This document shows positions 18,918 through 26,387 of a stretch of 64,000 nucleotides of DNA, piece by piece (the first letter of the stretch is position 1; every line of letters starts with the position of its first letter). Under the pieces are notes generated by a model. That model searched no databases, was not told the origin of the DNA, and saw only the letters and a list, made by a program, of their open reading frames with translations. This DNA is from Pseudomonas entomophila (GTDB lineage: Bacteria; Pseudomonadota; Gammaproteobacteria; Pseudomonadales; Pseudomonadaceae): contig NZ_JARPQB010000025.1 of assembly GCF_029478665.1 (NCBI RefSeq), forward strand, positions 41,936 to 105,935, in the 5' to 3' direction. Position numbers and translations under genes: made by a program.

Positions 18918-20010
18918 CCTGATGACCCTGATGATCGACGCCCATGCAGCGACTTTGCTGGTGGGCAGCTATACCGATGGCGGCAGCCAGGGCATCTATC
19001 GCTACGACTTCGATGAGCGCGCTGGCCAGATCGCCGCTCAGCCACGGCAAGTGGTCAAGAGCGTCAGCCCCTCATGGCTGGTGCTGTCAGCCGACCAGCG
19101 CCTGCTGTTCGCGGTCAACGAAACGCTGCAGGGCCATGTCAGCAGCTTCTCGTTGGGCAGGAAAGGCGAGATCAAGCCGCTGAACCAGGTGCCCAGCCAG
19201 GGCGACGAGCCGACCCACGCCAGCCTCAGTCACGACCAGCGCTACCTGTTCGTCGCCAATTACGCCGTCGCCCCAGACCCGGGTGGCAGCCTGGTGGTCA
19301 TTCCGGTGGCCAGGGATGGCAAGCTCAAGCCAGTGGTGCAGCAGGCGCGGCACGCGCCGAGCAAGGTAAACCTCGAACGTCAGGCGGGGGGCCATGTGCA
19401 TGCGCTTGTGCCGTCACCCGATGGGCGTCACCTCTATGCCTGCGACCTGGGCGCAGACAAGGTATTCATCTATCGCTACGACGGCGCCAGCCCCGAGCAT
19501 CCACTGAGCCCGGCGATCCCGGCCTCGGTCAGCCTGCCGCCCGGCAGCGGGCCTCGACACCTGCTGTTCGACGCCAAGGGCCGGCATGCCTACCTGACCC
19601 TGGAAATGAGTGCCGAAGTGGTGGTGTTCGATGTACAGGACGGCGCCCTGGTCGAGCGCCAGCGCCTGGCGCTGACCGAAAGCAAGGATGTTGCGGCGAA
19701 GGCCGCTGGCGGCCTGCACCTCTCTGCCGATGACCGTTTTCTCTATGTGAGCAACCGCGGTACTGCCAATGAGATCGTGGTATTTGCCGTGGGCAAGGAC
19801 GATGGCCAGCTCAGTGTGCTGCAGCATCGTTCGGTGGAGGGTGACCACCCCCGGGAGTTCGCCCTGGACCCCAGTGGCAACTACCTGTTGGTGGCCAATC
19901 AGAAGAGCGACCAGATCGTCGTCATTCATCGCGATCCGCGTAGCGGCAAGCTCGGAGACACCGTGCAGAAGTTCGCCCAACCAGCACCCTCGGACCTCAA
20001 ATTCCTGTAG
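18871..20010 (+). CDS. Lactonase-type beta-propeller protein (6-phosphogluconolactonase-like), exported
   Basis: About 379 residues with a signal peptide (MKKTMNRKWTRLL..., cleavage near DAHA-AT) and a seven-bladed propeller of the YbhE/Pgl type: 'LLVGSYTDGGSQGIYRYDF', 'SWLVLSADQRLLFAVNE', 'DEPTHASLSHDQRYLFVANY', 'HVHALVPSPDGRHLYACDLG', 'GPRHLLFDAKGRHAYLTLEM' and 'HPREFALDPSGNYLLVANQ'. E. coli YbhE hydrolyses 6-phosphogluconolactone in the cytoplasm, whereas this copy carries an export signal and may act on another lactone in the periplasm. ATG codons at 18853, 18871 and 18883 are possible; I chose 18871 for its KK-rich n-region. The stop codon TAG lies within the REP that follows. Confidence 0.8.
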   Translation: MKKTMNRKWTRLLTASLMTLMIDAHAATLLVGSYTDGGSQGIYRYDFDERAGQIAAQPRQVVKSVSPSWLVLSADQRLLFAVNETLQGHVSSFSLGRKGEIKPLNQVPSQGDEPTHASLSHDQRYLFVANYAVAPDPGGSLVVIPVARDGKLKPVVQQARHAPSKVNLERQAGGHVHALVPSPDGRHLYACDLGADKVFIYRYDGASPEHPLSPAIPASVSLPPGSGPRHLLFDAKGRHAYLTLEMSAEVVVFDVQDGALVERQRLALTESKDVAAKAAGGLHLSADDRFLYVSNRGTANEIVVFAVGKDDGQLSVLQHRSVEGDHPREFALDPSGNYLLVANQKSDQIVVIHRDPRSGKLGDTVQKFAQPAPSDLKFL

Positions 20011-20091
20011 GAGCGGCTTCAGCCGCGAAGCAACCGACGCGGTGTCAGGCACCGGCTTCGCCGGTGTTCGCGGCTAAAGCCGTTCCTACAG
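20005..20091. repeat. REPIN, 87 bp, 'GGCTTCAGCC' subtype
   Basis: CTGTAGGAGCGGCTTCAGCC and its inverse (one change: GTTCCTACAG) enclose a spacer with a small hairpin ACCGGC-TTC-GCCGGT. It is the same length and design as the elements at 3907 and 52316. The first six bases form the last codon and stop codon of the lactonase-type gene. Confidence 0.9.
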
Positions 20092-20183
20092 AGGCCGCCA
20101 GCGCTGCACCTTCCAATTATCGATTGCCGTGATATTCGCTACTGCCGCAATGAATTTCTGTGGGCGGGCCCATCGGCGTAAGT

Positions 20184-20216
20184 TTTGACCCAAGGCCCCG
20201 ACGGGCCACTGTCAAA
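20184..20216 (+). promoter_or_regulatory. Leader hairpin upstream of the 58-residue secreted protein gene
   Basis: TTTGAC ... GTCAAA form a 6-bp outer stem around GGCCC-CGAC-GGGCC, ending 25 bases before the ATG at 20242. It could be an operator (TTTGAC/GTCAAA) or an RNA hairpin. No T tract follows, so it is not an obvious terminator. Confidence 0.4.
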
Positions 20217-20241
20217 CCACCCGATGTCGAGGTCCGCCCCC

Positions 20242-20418
20242 ATGAACTTCAATCTCTTCCCGGTCATTGCCGCCTCCGCCATTTCCGCTTCCGTCGTGCT
20301 GCCAGCCCACGCCCAGTTGGAGTCGAGTGGCAAGGCGTCGAGCACCCACAGCTACACCCAGAAATACCTGCAGCAGAGCGCGCACTTCCACGCCGCCCTG
20401 AGCAAGCACTCCAATTGA
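20242..20418 (+). CDS. Small secreted protein, 58 residues
   Basis: MNFNLFPVIAASAISASVVL... begins with a clear signal peptide ending in LPAHA-QL, leaving a mature peptide of about 34 residues rich in Ser, Thr, Tyr, Gln and His. A GAGG ribosome-binding site sits about 10 bases before the ATG. An inverted repeat lies just upstream. The short mature part suggests a periplasmic or secreted peptide; I recognise no family. Confidence rests on the signal peptide and ribosome-binding site. Confidence 0.55.
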   Translation: MNFNLFPVIAASAISASVVLPAHAQLESSGKASSTHSYTQKYLQQSAHFHAALSKHSN

Positions 20419-20499
20419 GTGTGTAAAGGCATTGGTAATGGCACAAAGCCATGTGATTTAATTTGACGCTATATTTTTGACTCGCCAAAGGGGCAGATC

Positions 20500-20562
20500 A
20501 TGATGTGGCGTATCACGGCGGTAGTGCTGTTGTTGATGTCCGCGCCAATCTTGGCGCTTTGA
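20500..20562 (+). CDS. Possible 20-residue hydrophobic small protein
   Basis: A very short frame, MMWRITAVVLLLMSAPILAL, follows an AAAGGGGCAG ribosome-binding stretch by a few bases. After Arg4 it is a single hydrophobic helix, as in many small membrane proteins or leader peptides. It lies 13 bases before the stop of the leftward gst gene, with no other gene between. Without conservation data this could be chance. Confidence 0.35.
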   Translation: MMWRITAVVLLLMSAPILAL

Positions 20563-20575
20563 GCAGCAAGCTTTA

Positions 20576-21175
20576 TCACTTGGCCATAACGGCCTTGAAC
20601 AGGTCTGACGCCAACCAGCCCTGCAACCAGCTCCGCAGCCGCGGATAAGCCGCCTCGGCGAACCACTCGGGTTCGACCCCGGCAAACTGGCGCATCAGGG
20701 GCAACAGGGCGGCATCGGCCAGGCTCGGGTGGTCGGCGAGCAGGTAGGGGCGGCCATCGAGCAGGCCCTCCAGCTCCGCCAGCCACGGTTCGGCCTGCTG
20801 GCGGTAATGCGCCCGCGTGTGCTCGGGGTAGCGCTCGGCATACTTGTACAGATTCACCTGCGCCTTGAACGTGCTGTCGTTGCGTGCAATCAGCGTATCG
20901 GCCTGGCGCGCCGCCGCAGGATCGGCCTGCAGGCGCCAGTCCTCGGGGTCATGCCGGTCGAGTGCCCAGCGCATGATGTCCAGGCTTTCCTCCAGCACGC
21001 CATCCCCGGTGTCGAGCACCGGCACCGTGCCCTTGGGCGACAACGCCAGCAGTTCGGCCGGCTTCTCTTTCATCTTCACTTCCCGAACCTGCACGTCGCA
21101 CCCGGCATAGCGCAGGGCCAGGCGCGCGCGCATGGCCCAGGGGCAGCGGCGGAACGAGTAGAGAATCACCCGCAC
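20576..21175 (-). CDS. Glutathione S-transferase family protein
   Basis: A 199-residue cytoplasmic protein with a thioredoxin-like N-terminal domain (MRVILYSFRRCPWAMRARLAL, with the CPWA site at residues 11-14 and KGTVPVLDTGDGVLEESLDIMRW giving the cis-Pro and glutathione gamma-Glu site) and an all-helical C-terminal domain. The CPxA catalytic region suggests an omega- or lambda-like class with cysteine chemistry. Its start overlaps the end of sbcC by 10 bases, so it is the last gene of the sbcD-sbcC unit. The substrate is unknown. Confidence 0.88.
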   Translation of the reverse strand: MRVILYSFRRCPWAMRARLALRYAGCDVQVREVKMKEKPAELLALSPKGTVPVLDTGDGVLEESLDIMRWALDRHDPEDWRLQADPAAARQADTLIARNDSTFKAQVNLYKYAERYPEHTRAHYRQQAEPWLAELEGLLDGRPYLLADHPSLADAALLPLMRQFAGVEPEWFAEAAYPRLRSWLQGWLASDLFKAVMAK

Positions 21176-24100
21176 ACCTCCACGTCGCTCAGGCCGTTGC
21201 CCTGGCGGCGCACCTGGATCTGCACCGGGATGCGCTCGTGCATTTCCTGCACGTGGGAGATCACCGCCACCTTGCGCCCCTGGGCCTGCAGGCCGTCGAG
21301 GGTGTCCATGGCCAGTTGCAGCGACTCGGGGTCGAGGCTGCCGAAGCCTTCGTCGATGAACAGCGACTCGATACGCAGGGTGCTCGAGGCCATCGACGCC
21401 AGGCCCAGGGCCAGGGCGAGCGAGACCAGGAAGGTTTCGCCGCCCGACAGCGAGTGCACCGAGCGCAGTTCGTCGCCCATTTCGGTGTCCAGTACCAGCA
21501 GGCCCAGGGCGCTGCCGCCGCGCTTGAGGCGATAACGTTTCGCCAGTTGGCGCAGCTGGCTGTTGGCGTGGTGCAGCAGCAGGTCGAGGTTGTAGCCCTG
21601 GGCGATCTTGCGGAACACATCGCCGGAGGCCGAGCCGATCAGTGCGTTCAGGCGTGCCCAGCGTTGCCAGTGGCGATAGGCCTGGTCGATCTGCTCGGAA
21701 AGCGTCTGGTGCGCTTGTTGTCGGCGTTGGTCGTCGGCCTGCCGGGCACGCAGTTCGGCGCAGTGTTGTTCCTGGGCCGCCAGTTGCTGCTGGAGCTCGG
21801 CGAACGTCTGCTCCAGCGTTTCAACCGGCATGTCGGCCTGCGCTTGGGTGGCGTGCTGCTGCAGGCGTTGTTCACGTTCCTGCAACAGCACGCGGCCTTG
21901 CTCGATGGCTCTTTCCGTGGCTTGCAAGCGCTGGCGCAGCTCGCCCAGTTGAGCGTCGTCGATGGCCAGCAGGCGATCAAGGCCTGCGTCGTCGAGCTCG
22001 GGGTGCTCGCTGCGCCATTGGGCGATTTCACCCTGCAGCTGCTGGTGCTCTTGCTCCAGTGCTTGCTGGCGCTGGTGGTTGGCCTTCAATTCACCGGTCA
22101 GTTCCAGGGCTTCGGTGCGCAGCGCCTGGAGGCGCTGCGCAGTATCTGCTTCGACGGCACGGGCCTGCTCCAGCTGCGTGTCCATGTGCTGCTGCCAGGC
22201 TTCGGCAGTGGGTTGCTCGCCAAGCAGCTCGCCCAGCGTGGTGCGTGCCTGTTGGTGCTGTCCGCCCAAGGCGGTGAGCTTGTGTTGCAGCTGTTGCAGG
22301 CTGTGCTGACGGTTCTGCTGCTGATCGCGCAGCTTGTCCAGCTGGCCCTGACGGCCTTGCTGTTCTTCCTGTTCGTCCTTGCGTTGGTCGAGCTGTTGCC
22401 GGCGCAGGGCGATCTGCTGGTCCAGGCCGAGGAAGGCATTGGCCGGGTCGTCGCGCAGGGCCTGGAGGATGTCCTGGGGCAGCACGCTGGCGAGATCGTT
22501 CAGCCCTTGCTCGAGCTGCTGCTCGTCGGTGGCCAGGGCCTGGTGCTGCTGTTCGAGGTGGCGCTGCGCTTGCTGCTGGGCGTCACTGGCGGCCTGCAAC
22601 TGCTGGTTGAGGCGCGCCGCGTCCTTTTGCAGGGCGAGCAATGCGCCCTGGCGTTTCTCGTCGCGGCTGATCTCTTCGTCCAGGCGCCGCAACTGGCCAT
22701 CGAGCCAGGCGCTGCGGGCCTTGTCATCCTGCGGGGCGAGGGCGGGCCACAGGGCGTGGGCCTGGACCTGCTCGACCACGGGTTGCAGTTGTTCGGCGAA
22801 CTGTACCTGTTGCTGCTGGTAGTCCTTGAGCTGGGCGTTGACCACGCCCAGCTGGGTGCGCAGTTCCACCAGCGTGGCGCCCAGCTGTTCAACGCGCTTC
22901 TGCGCGGCGTCCTCTTCGGCCTGGTCATGGCGGCCAAGGCTGTGCAACAGGGCTTCGGGCTGATGGAACGGGTGCTCGGCGCTGCCACACACCGGGCAGG
23001 GCTCGCCATCGCGCAATTGCGCGCGCAGTTCCTCGACGCTGGTGTTGCGTGCCAGGCGCTGGCGCTCCAGCAACTGGCGGGTGAGGGTCAGGGCCTGTTC
23101 GGCCGCTTCCAGTTCGGCCTTGGCGGCGGTGCCTTCGGTGATCAGTTGCTGGCGCTGCTGCATGGCTTGCTGCTGGCGTTCACGCAGCGCTGCGATGCCC
23201 TGGCGCAGTTCCAGCTCGCGACCGTGCAGGCGTGCGACTTCCTCAACGGTGCGTTGTTGCTTGCGGTTTTCCTGGAGCATGCCGCCGAGCAAGTCGATCT
23301 GCTCGGCCAGGGCCTGGGGCTCGGCCCCGGCTTCATGGAACAACAGTTCGAACGCATCGCGCTGGGTTTGCAACTGGGCGTTGGCCTGGCTGGCCAGCGC
23401 TTGCAGGCCGGGCAATTCTTCACGGCCCTGGGCCAGGCGTCCGCCGATCAGCATCACCTGCTTCAACTGCGGCAGGTAGGCCTGCCAGGCGTCGGCGAGG
23501 CTGCCCAGGTGTTGGCTTGCGGCCAGGGCGGCGTCGATCTGCGCCAGTTGTTGCTGGCTGCGCAACTGATGCTCTTCAAGCTGTTGCAGCTGTTGCTGGC
23601 TTTCACCTGCGGCTTGTTCGGCGTGCTGACACGCATCACCTTGCTCGGCCAGTTCATTGTCGAGACGAGCCACGTCGCCTTGGACGGTGAAGGCCTGGCG
23701 CAGGCGCGGAGCGTTCTCGCTGTGCTGGGCCTGGTGCTGGGCCAGGGCCTGGCGTGCTGCTTCCAGTGCCTGCTCAAGTTCGCTGGCGCGGGCTTGCAGT
23801 GTATTTTGCTGGTGCTGCTGCTGATCGATCTCCGTCAGCAGGGGCGTCAGTTGCGCGGCGAGGGTCTGCTGGCGATGGAACTGGTGGCGCTGTGGGGCCA
23901 GGCGCTCCAGCCGTTGCAGGTCCAGGCGCTGCTCGGCCAGCTGCTGCCAGTCGTGTTCGGCGGCTAGCAGCGCGTCGCCGGCCTCGGAGTGCTGGGCCTG
24001 CAAGCGGCGCTGCTCGTCGAGCCAGGTACGTTGTTGTTCCAGTTGACGCTGGCGTGCCTGGTCAGCCTTGAACTGTTGCAGCGATTGCTCCAGCTGCTGG

Positions 24101-24810
24101 TCGAGGGCGGCGCGGGCTTCACCTTCCATCGGCAGCAGGTGCTCGGCCTGCTTCTTCAGGTCGTTATGCACTTCGCCGGATTCCCGGGCCTTGCTGAATG
24201 CGCGTTGGCCGAGGCGGGTGTAGATCGCAGTGTTGGTGAGCTTTTCCAGCAGCTCGCTGCGTTCCTTGTCATCTGCTTTGAGGAACGCGCCGAACTCGCT
24301 CTGGGCCAGCATCACCGCACGGGTGAACTGTTCGAAGTTCAGGCCCAGGCGCGCTTCGACCAGTTGCTTGTATTCGTTCTTGCCGCTGCCCAGCAGCTGT
24401 TCGCTGTCCAGGTCATAGAGGCTCTGGCGGCTGTTCTGCAGCTTGCCATTGGCTTTCTCGCGGGCGCGGTTGGTTTCCCAGCGGGCGCGGTAGCGGCAGC
24501 CATCGATGCCAACGAAGTCCACCTCGGCGAAACCGCTGCCGGCGCCGCGACGCAGCAGATTGCGCGGATCGGAGGTGGGAATTTCGCCGTCGGCGTCGGG
24601 CACCTTGGCTTCCCGGGCGATGTCATTGAGCCGAGGCACGGTGCCGAACAGCGCCAGGCACAGGGCGTCGAGCAGGGTGCTCTTGCCGGCGCCGGTAGGG
24701 CCGGTGATGGCGAACAGCCCGGCACTGGCCAGGGGTTCGGCGGTGAAGTCGATTTCGACCGGGCCGGCCAGCGAGGCCAGGTTCTTCAGGCGGATGGCGA
24801 GAATCTTCAT
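21166..24810 (-). CDS. sbcC: Nuclease SbcCD subunit C (SMC/Rad50-like ATPase)
   Basis: SbcC and SbcD form a complex that cleaves DNA hairpins and double-strand ends during recombination repair. The 1214-residue protein has an N-terminal Walker A (GPTGAGKST, about residue 37), long glutamine-rich coiled coils, a zinc-hook CPVC near residue 604 in 'GEPCPVCGSAEHP', and a C-terminal ABC signature LSGGETFLVSLALALGLA (about 1118) followed by the Walker B region 'SLFIDEGFGSLD'. The start overlaps the sbcD stop by 4 bases. An organism rich in palindromic REP elements would benefit from this enzyme. Confidence 0.97.
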   Translation of the reverse strand: MKILAIRLKNLASLAGPVEIDFTAEPLASAGLFAITGPTGAGKSTLLDALCLALFGTVPRLNDIAREAKVPDADGEIPTSDPRNLLRRGAGSGFAEVDFVGIDGCRYRARWETNRAREKANGKLQNSRQSLYDLDSEQLLGSGKNEYKQLVEARLGLNFEQFTRAVMLAQSEFGAFLKADDKERSELLEKLTNTAIYTRLGQRAFSKARESGEVHNDLKKQAEHLLPMEGEARAALDQQLEQSLQQFKADQARQRQLEQQRTWLDEQRRLQAQHSEAGDALLAAEHDWQQLAEQRLDLQRLERLAPQRHQFHRQQTLAAQLTPLLTEIDQQQHQQNTLQARASELEQALEAARQALAQHQAQHSENAPRLRQAFTVQGDVARLDNELAEQGDACQHAEQAAGESQQQLQQLEEHQLRSQQQLAQIDAALAASQHLGSLADAWQAYLPQLKQVMLIGGRLAQGREELPGLQALASQANAQLQTQRDAFELLFHEAGAEPQALAEQIDLLGGMLQENRKQQRTVEEVARLHGRELELRQGIAALRERQQQAMQQRQQLITEGTAAKAELEAAEQALTLTRQLLERQRLARNTSVEELRAQLRDGEPCPVCGSAEHPFHQPEALLHSLGRHDQAEEDAAQKRVEQLGATLVELRTQLGVVNAQLKDYQQQQVQFAEQLQPVVEQVQAHALWPALAPQDDKARSAWLDGQLRRLDEEISRDEKRQGALLALQKDAARLNQQLQAASDAQQQAQRHLEQQHQALATDEQQLEQGLNDLASVLPQDILQALRDDPANAFLGLDQQIALRRQQLDQRKDEQEEQQGRQGQLDKLRDQQQNRQHSLQQLQHKLTALGGQHQQARTTLGELLGEQPTAEAWQQHMDTQLEQARAVEADTAQRLQALRTEALELTGELKANHQRQQALEQEHQQLQGEIAQWRSEHPELDDAGLDRLLAIDDAQLGELRQRLQATERAIEQGRVLLQEREQRLQQHATQAQADMPVETLEQTFAELQQQLAAQEQHCAELRARQADDQRRQQAHQTLSEQIDQAYRHWQRWARLNALIGSASGDVFRKIAQGYNLDLLLHHANSQLRQLAKRYRLKRGGSALGLLVLDTEMGDELRSVHSLSGGETFLVSLALALGLASMASSTLRIESLFIDEGFGSLDPESLQLAMDTLDGLQAQGRKVAVISHVQEMHERIPVQIQVRRQGNGLSDVEVCG

Positions 24811-26045
24811 GGCTGCTCCTCCTCGTGCAGGACGTCTTGCAGCAGTTCGGCGAAATCGGCCAGGGCCTGTTCGTCGGCGGTGCTGCCGTAGGCCTGCTCC
24901 CAGGCGCGGCCGAACAGGTCTTGCGGGGTCATCTGGGCCAGTTCGACGAAGGCTTGCTCGTCATCTTCATCACGGCCGCTGCCGGCGTATTCGGCGCTGA
25001 TGCGCACCAGGCGCACGGCCTTGCCCTGCAGGGCGCCTTCGATCTGCTGGCGCAGGTCCGGTTGCGGCTCATCCAGACGCACGCGCACCTCCAGCCAGGG
25101 CTGGCGGTTAGGGTCTTCGAGCAGGTCGATCACCGGCAGCTCGGCCAATTGTTCCAGCAGTTCACTCAAGGGTGCCGGGCCGACCCGGCGCAGCGCCACG
25201 GCGCGTGGCACTGGCCGCGCCTCGACGCTGACCAGTTCGCTGCCGTCCAGCTCCACTTCGAGCACCTGGTGTGGGTAGTTGATCTCGGCGAACGACAGCG
25301 GGATCGGCGCGCCGCTGTAGCGGATGCGCTCCTCGCGATTGACCTTCTGCGGCTTGTGCAGGTGGCCGAGGGCGACATAGCTGATGGCCTTGTCGAACAG
25401 GCGCGCCGGCAGGGCTTCGGCGTTGCCGATGATCAGGCTGCGTTCGGAGTCTTCCGAGATGCTGCCGCCGGCCATGTGCGCGTGGCTGATGGCGACCAGC
25501 GCCTGGTCCTTCTTGCGTTTAACCTGCGCGGCGGCGATCAGTTGCTCGTGCACCTGGGTGATGCCTTGCAGGTAATCGTCGCCCAGCGCGGGGCCGGTGA
25601 CTTCGGCGGGGCGCAGGAAGGGCAGGGCCAGGCACCAGGCGCCGACCTTGCCGCGGGCGTTGGTCAGCGGGATCAGCAGGCGTTCGGTGTCCAGTTGGCC
25701 TTCGTCGAGCCAGTGCACCCGGCCCAGGGCGTGGGTGCGCAAGCGCCGCATCAGGGGCGCCGGCAGTTCGATGCGCGAGCCGGAGTCGTGGTTGCCGGCG
25801 ATCATCACGATATCCAGCTTGGGCTGTTGCTCGTGGGCCTGGACGATGAAGTCGTACAGCCGTTCCTGGGCTTTGACCGGCGGGTTGACGGTGTCGAAGA
25901 TGTCGCCGGCGATCAGCAGCGCGTCGGGCTGGCGCAGGCGCAGTTGGCCAAGCAGCCAGTCGAGGAAACAGGCGTGTTCGAAGTCGCGTTCCTGGCCGTG
26001 CAGGCTCTGGCCCAGGTGCCAGTCGGAGGTGTGAAACAGACGCAT
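24807..26045 (-). CDS. sbcD: Nuclease SbcCD subunit D (Mre11-like)
   Basis: The 412-residue metallophosphoesterase subunit of SbcCD. The N-terminal MRLFHTSDWHLGQSLHG, then GDIFDTVNPP, AGNHDSGSRIE and the His motifs (SHAHMAGG, ALGHLHKPQ) are the Mre11/SbcD nuclease motifs binding two manganese ions. It is the first gene of the leftward sbcD-sbcC-gst unit, with start and stop overlaps throughout. The region upstream (26046-26387) holds a dispersed repeat and REPs but no gene. Confidence 0.97.
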   Translation of the reverse strand: MRLFHTSDWHLGQSLHGQERDFEHACFLDWLLGQLRLRQPDALLIAGDIFDTVNPPVKAQERLYDFIVQAHEQQPKLDIVMIAGNHDSGSRIELPAPLMRRLRTHALGRVHWLDEGQLDTERLLIPLTNARGKVGAWCLALPFLRPAEVTGPALGDDYLQGITQVHEQLIAAAQVKRKKDQALVAISHAHMAGGSISEDSERSLIIGNAEALPARLFDKAISYVALGHLHKPQKVNREERIRYSGAPIPLSFAEINYPHQVLEVELDGSELVSVEARPVPRAVALRRVGPAPLSELLEQLAELPVIDLLEDPNRQPWLEVRVRLDEPQPDLRQQIEGALQGKAVRLVRISAEYAGSGRDEDDEQAFVELAQMTPQDLFGRAWEQAYGSTADEQALADFAELLQDVLHEEEQP

Positions 26046-26134
26046 GGGTGACCTGTTGGGTGAGCGGCGGGGGGCTTTGAAATGAGGCGGTATGGTAACT
26101 CATTGGCGGGCGAGGTCGCTGCCGTGATGTGCCT

Positions 26135-26208
26135 GCCGAGAACCTTGCAGCGCTCTTGAGATCGAGCGCCGCCCGCGCGGCGCATCGCGGATGAATCCGC
26201 TCCTACAG
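26135..26208. repeat. 74-bp dispersed repeat, copy 1 (upstream of sbcD)
   Basis: It shares 66 of 74 bases with 33336-33409, with no gaps. It contains a small hairpin GCGCCG/CGGCGC and ends in a REP of the 'GGATTCATCC' subtype. Each copy is about 90-140 bases upstream of a leftward gene (sbcD, moxR). Confidence 0.75.
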
Positions 26209-26295
26209 CTATTGCAACGTGCCGCACCTTTGGACCCTCCCAGGCATGATTGGCCTGAAACAATCGTGTAGGAGCGGATTCATCCGCGATGCGCC
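26179..26295. repeat. Two outward-facing REP palindromes, 'GGATTCATCC' subtype
   Basis: GCGGATGAATCCGCTCCTAC and its inverse GTAGGAGCGGATTCATCCGC face away from each other, about 60 bases apart. The remaining sequence of the 26046-26387 gap shows no coding potential that I can support. Confidence 0.85.
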
Positions 26296-26387
26296 GTGCG
26301 GGTGGCGCGCGATCTCGACATCCCTGCAAGGCAATCGCCCAGCACCTGGTTGCCCCTGCACGGTCGCCAGCCGGTCGATGCCGGGGC

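Noticed and set aside
20139..20345. A 68-codon leftward frame over the 58-residue secreted gene
   Set aside because: Overlaps the better-supported rightward gene and lacks ribosome-binding or family evidence.
21238..23967. A 909-codon frame antisense to sbcC
   Set aside because: Leu/Gln/Ala-rich shadow of the Gln-rich coiled coils in sbcC; no family resemblance.
26046..26134. Small RNA or gene in the sbcD upstream gap
   Set aside because: No terminator with T tract, no ribosome-binding site with a plausible frame; only repeats are visible.
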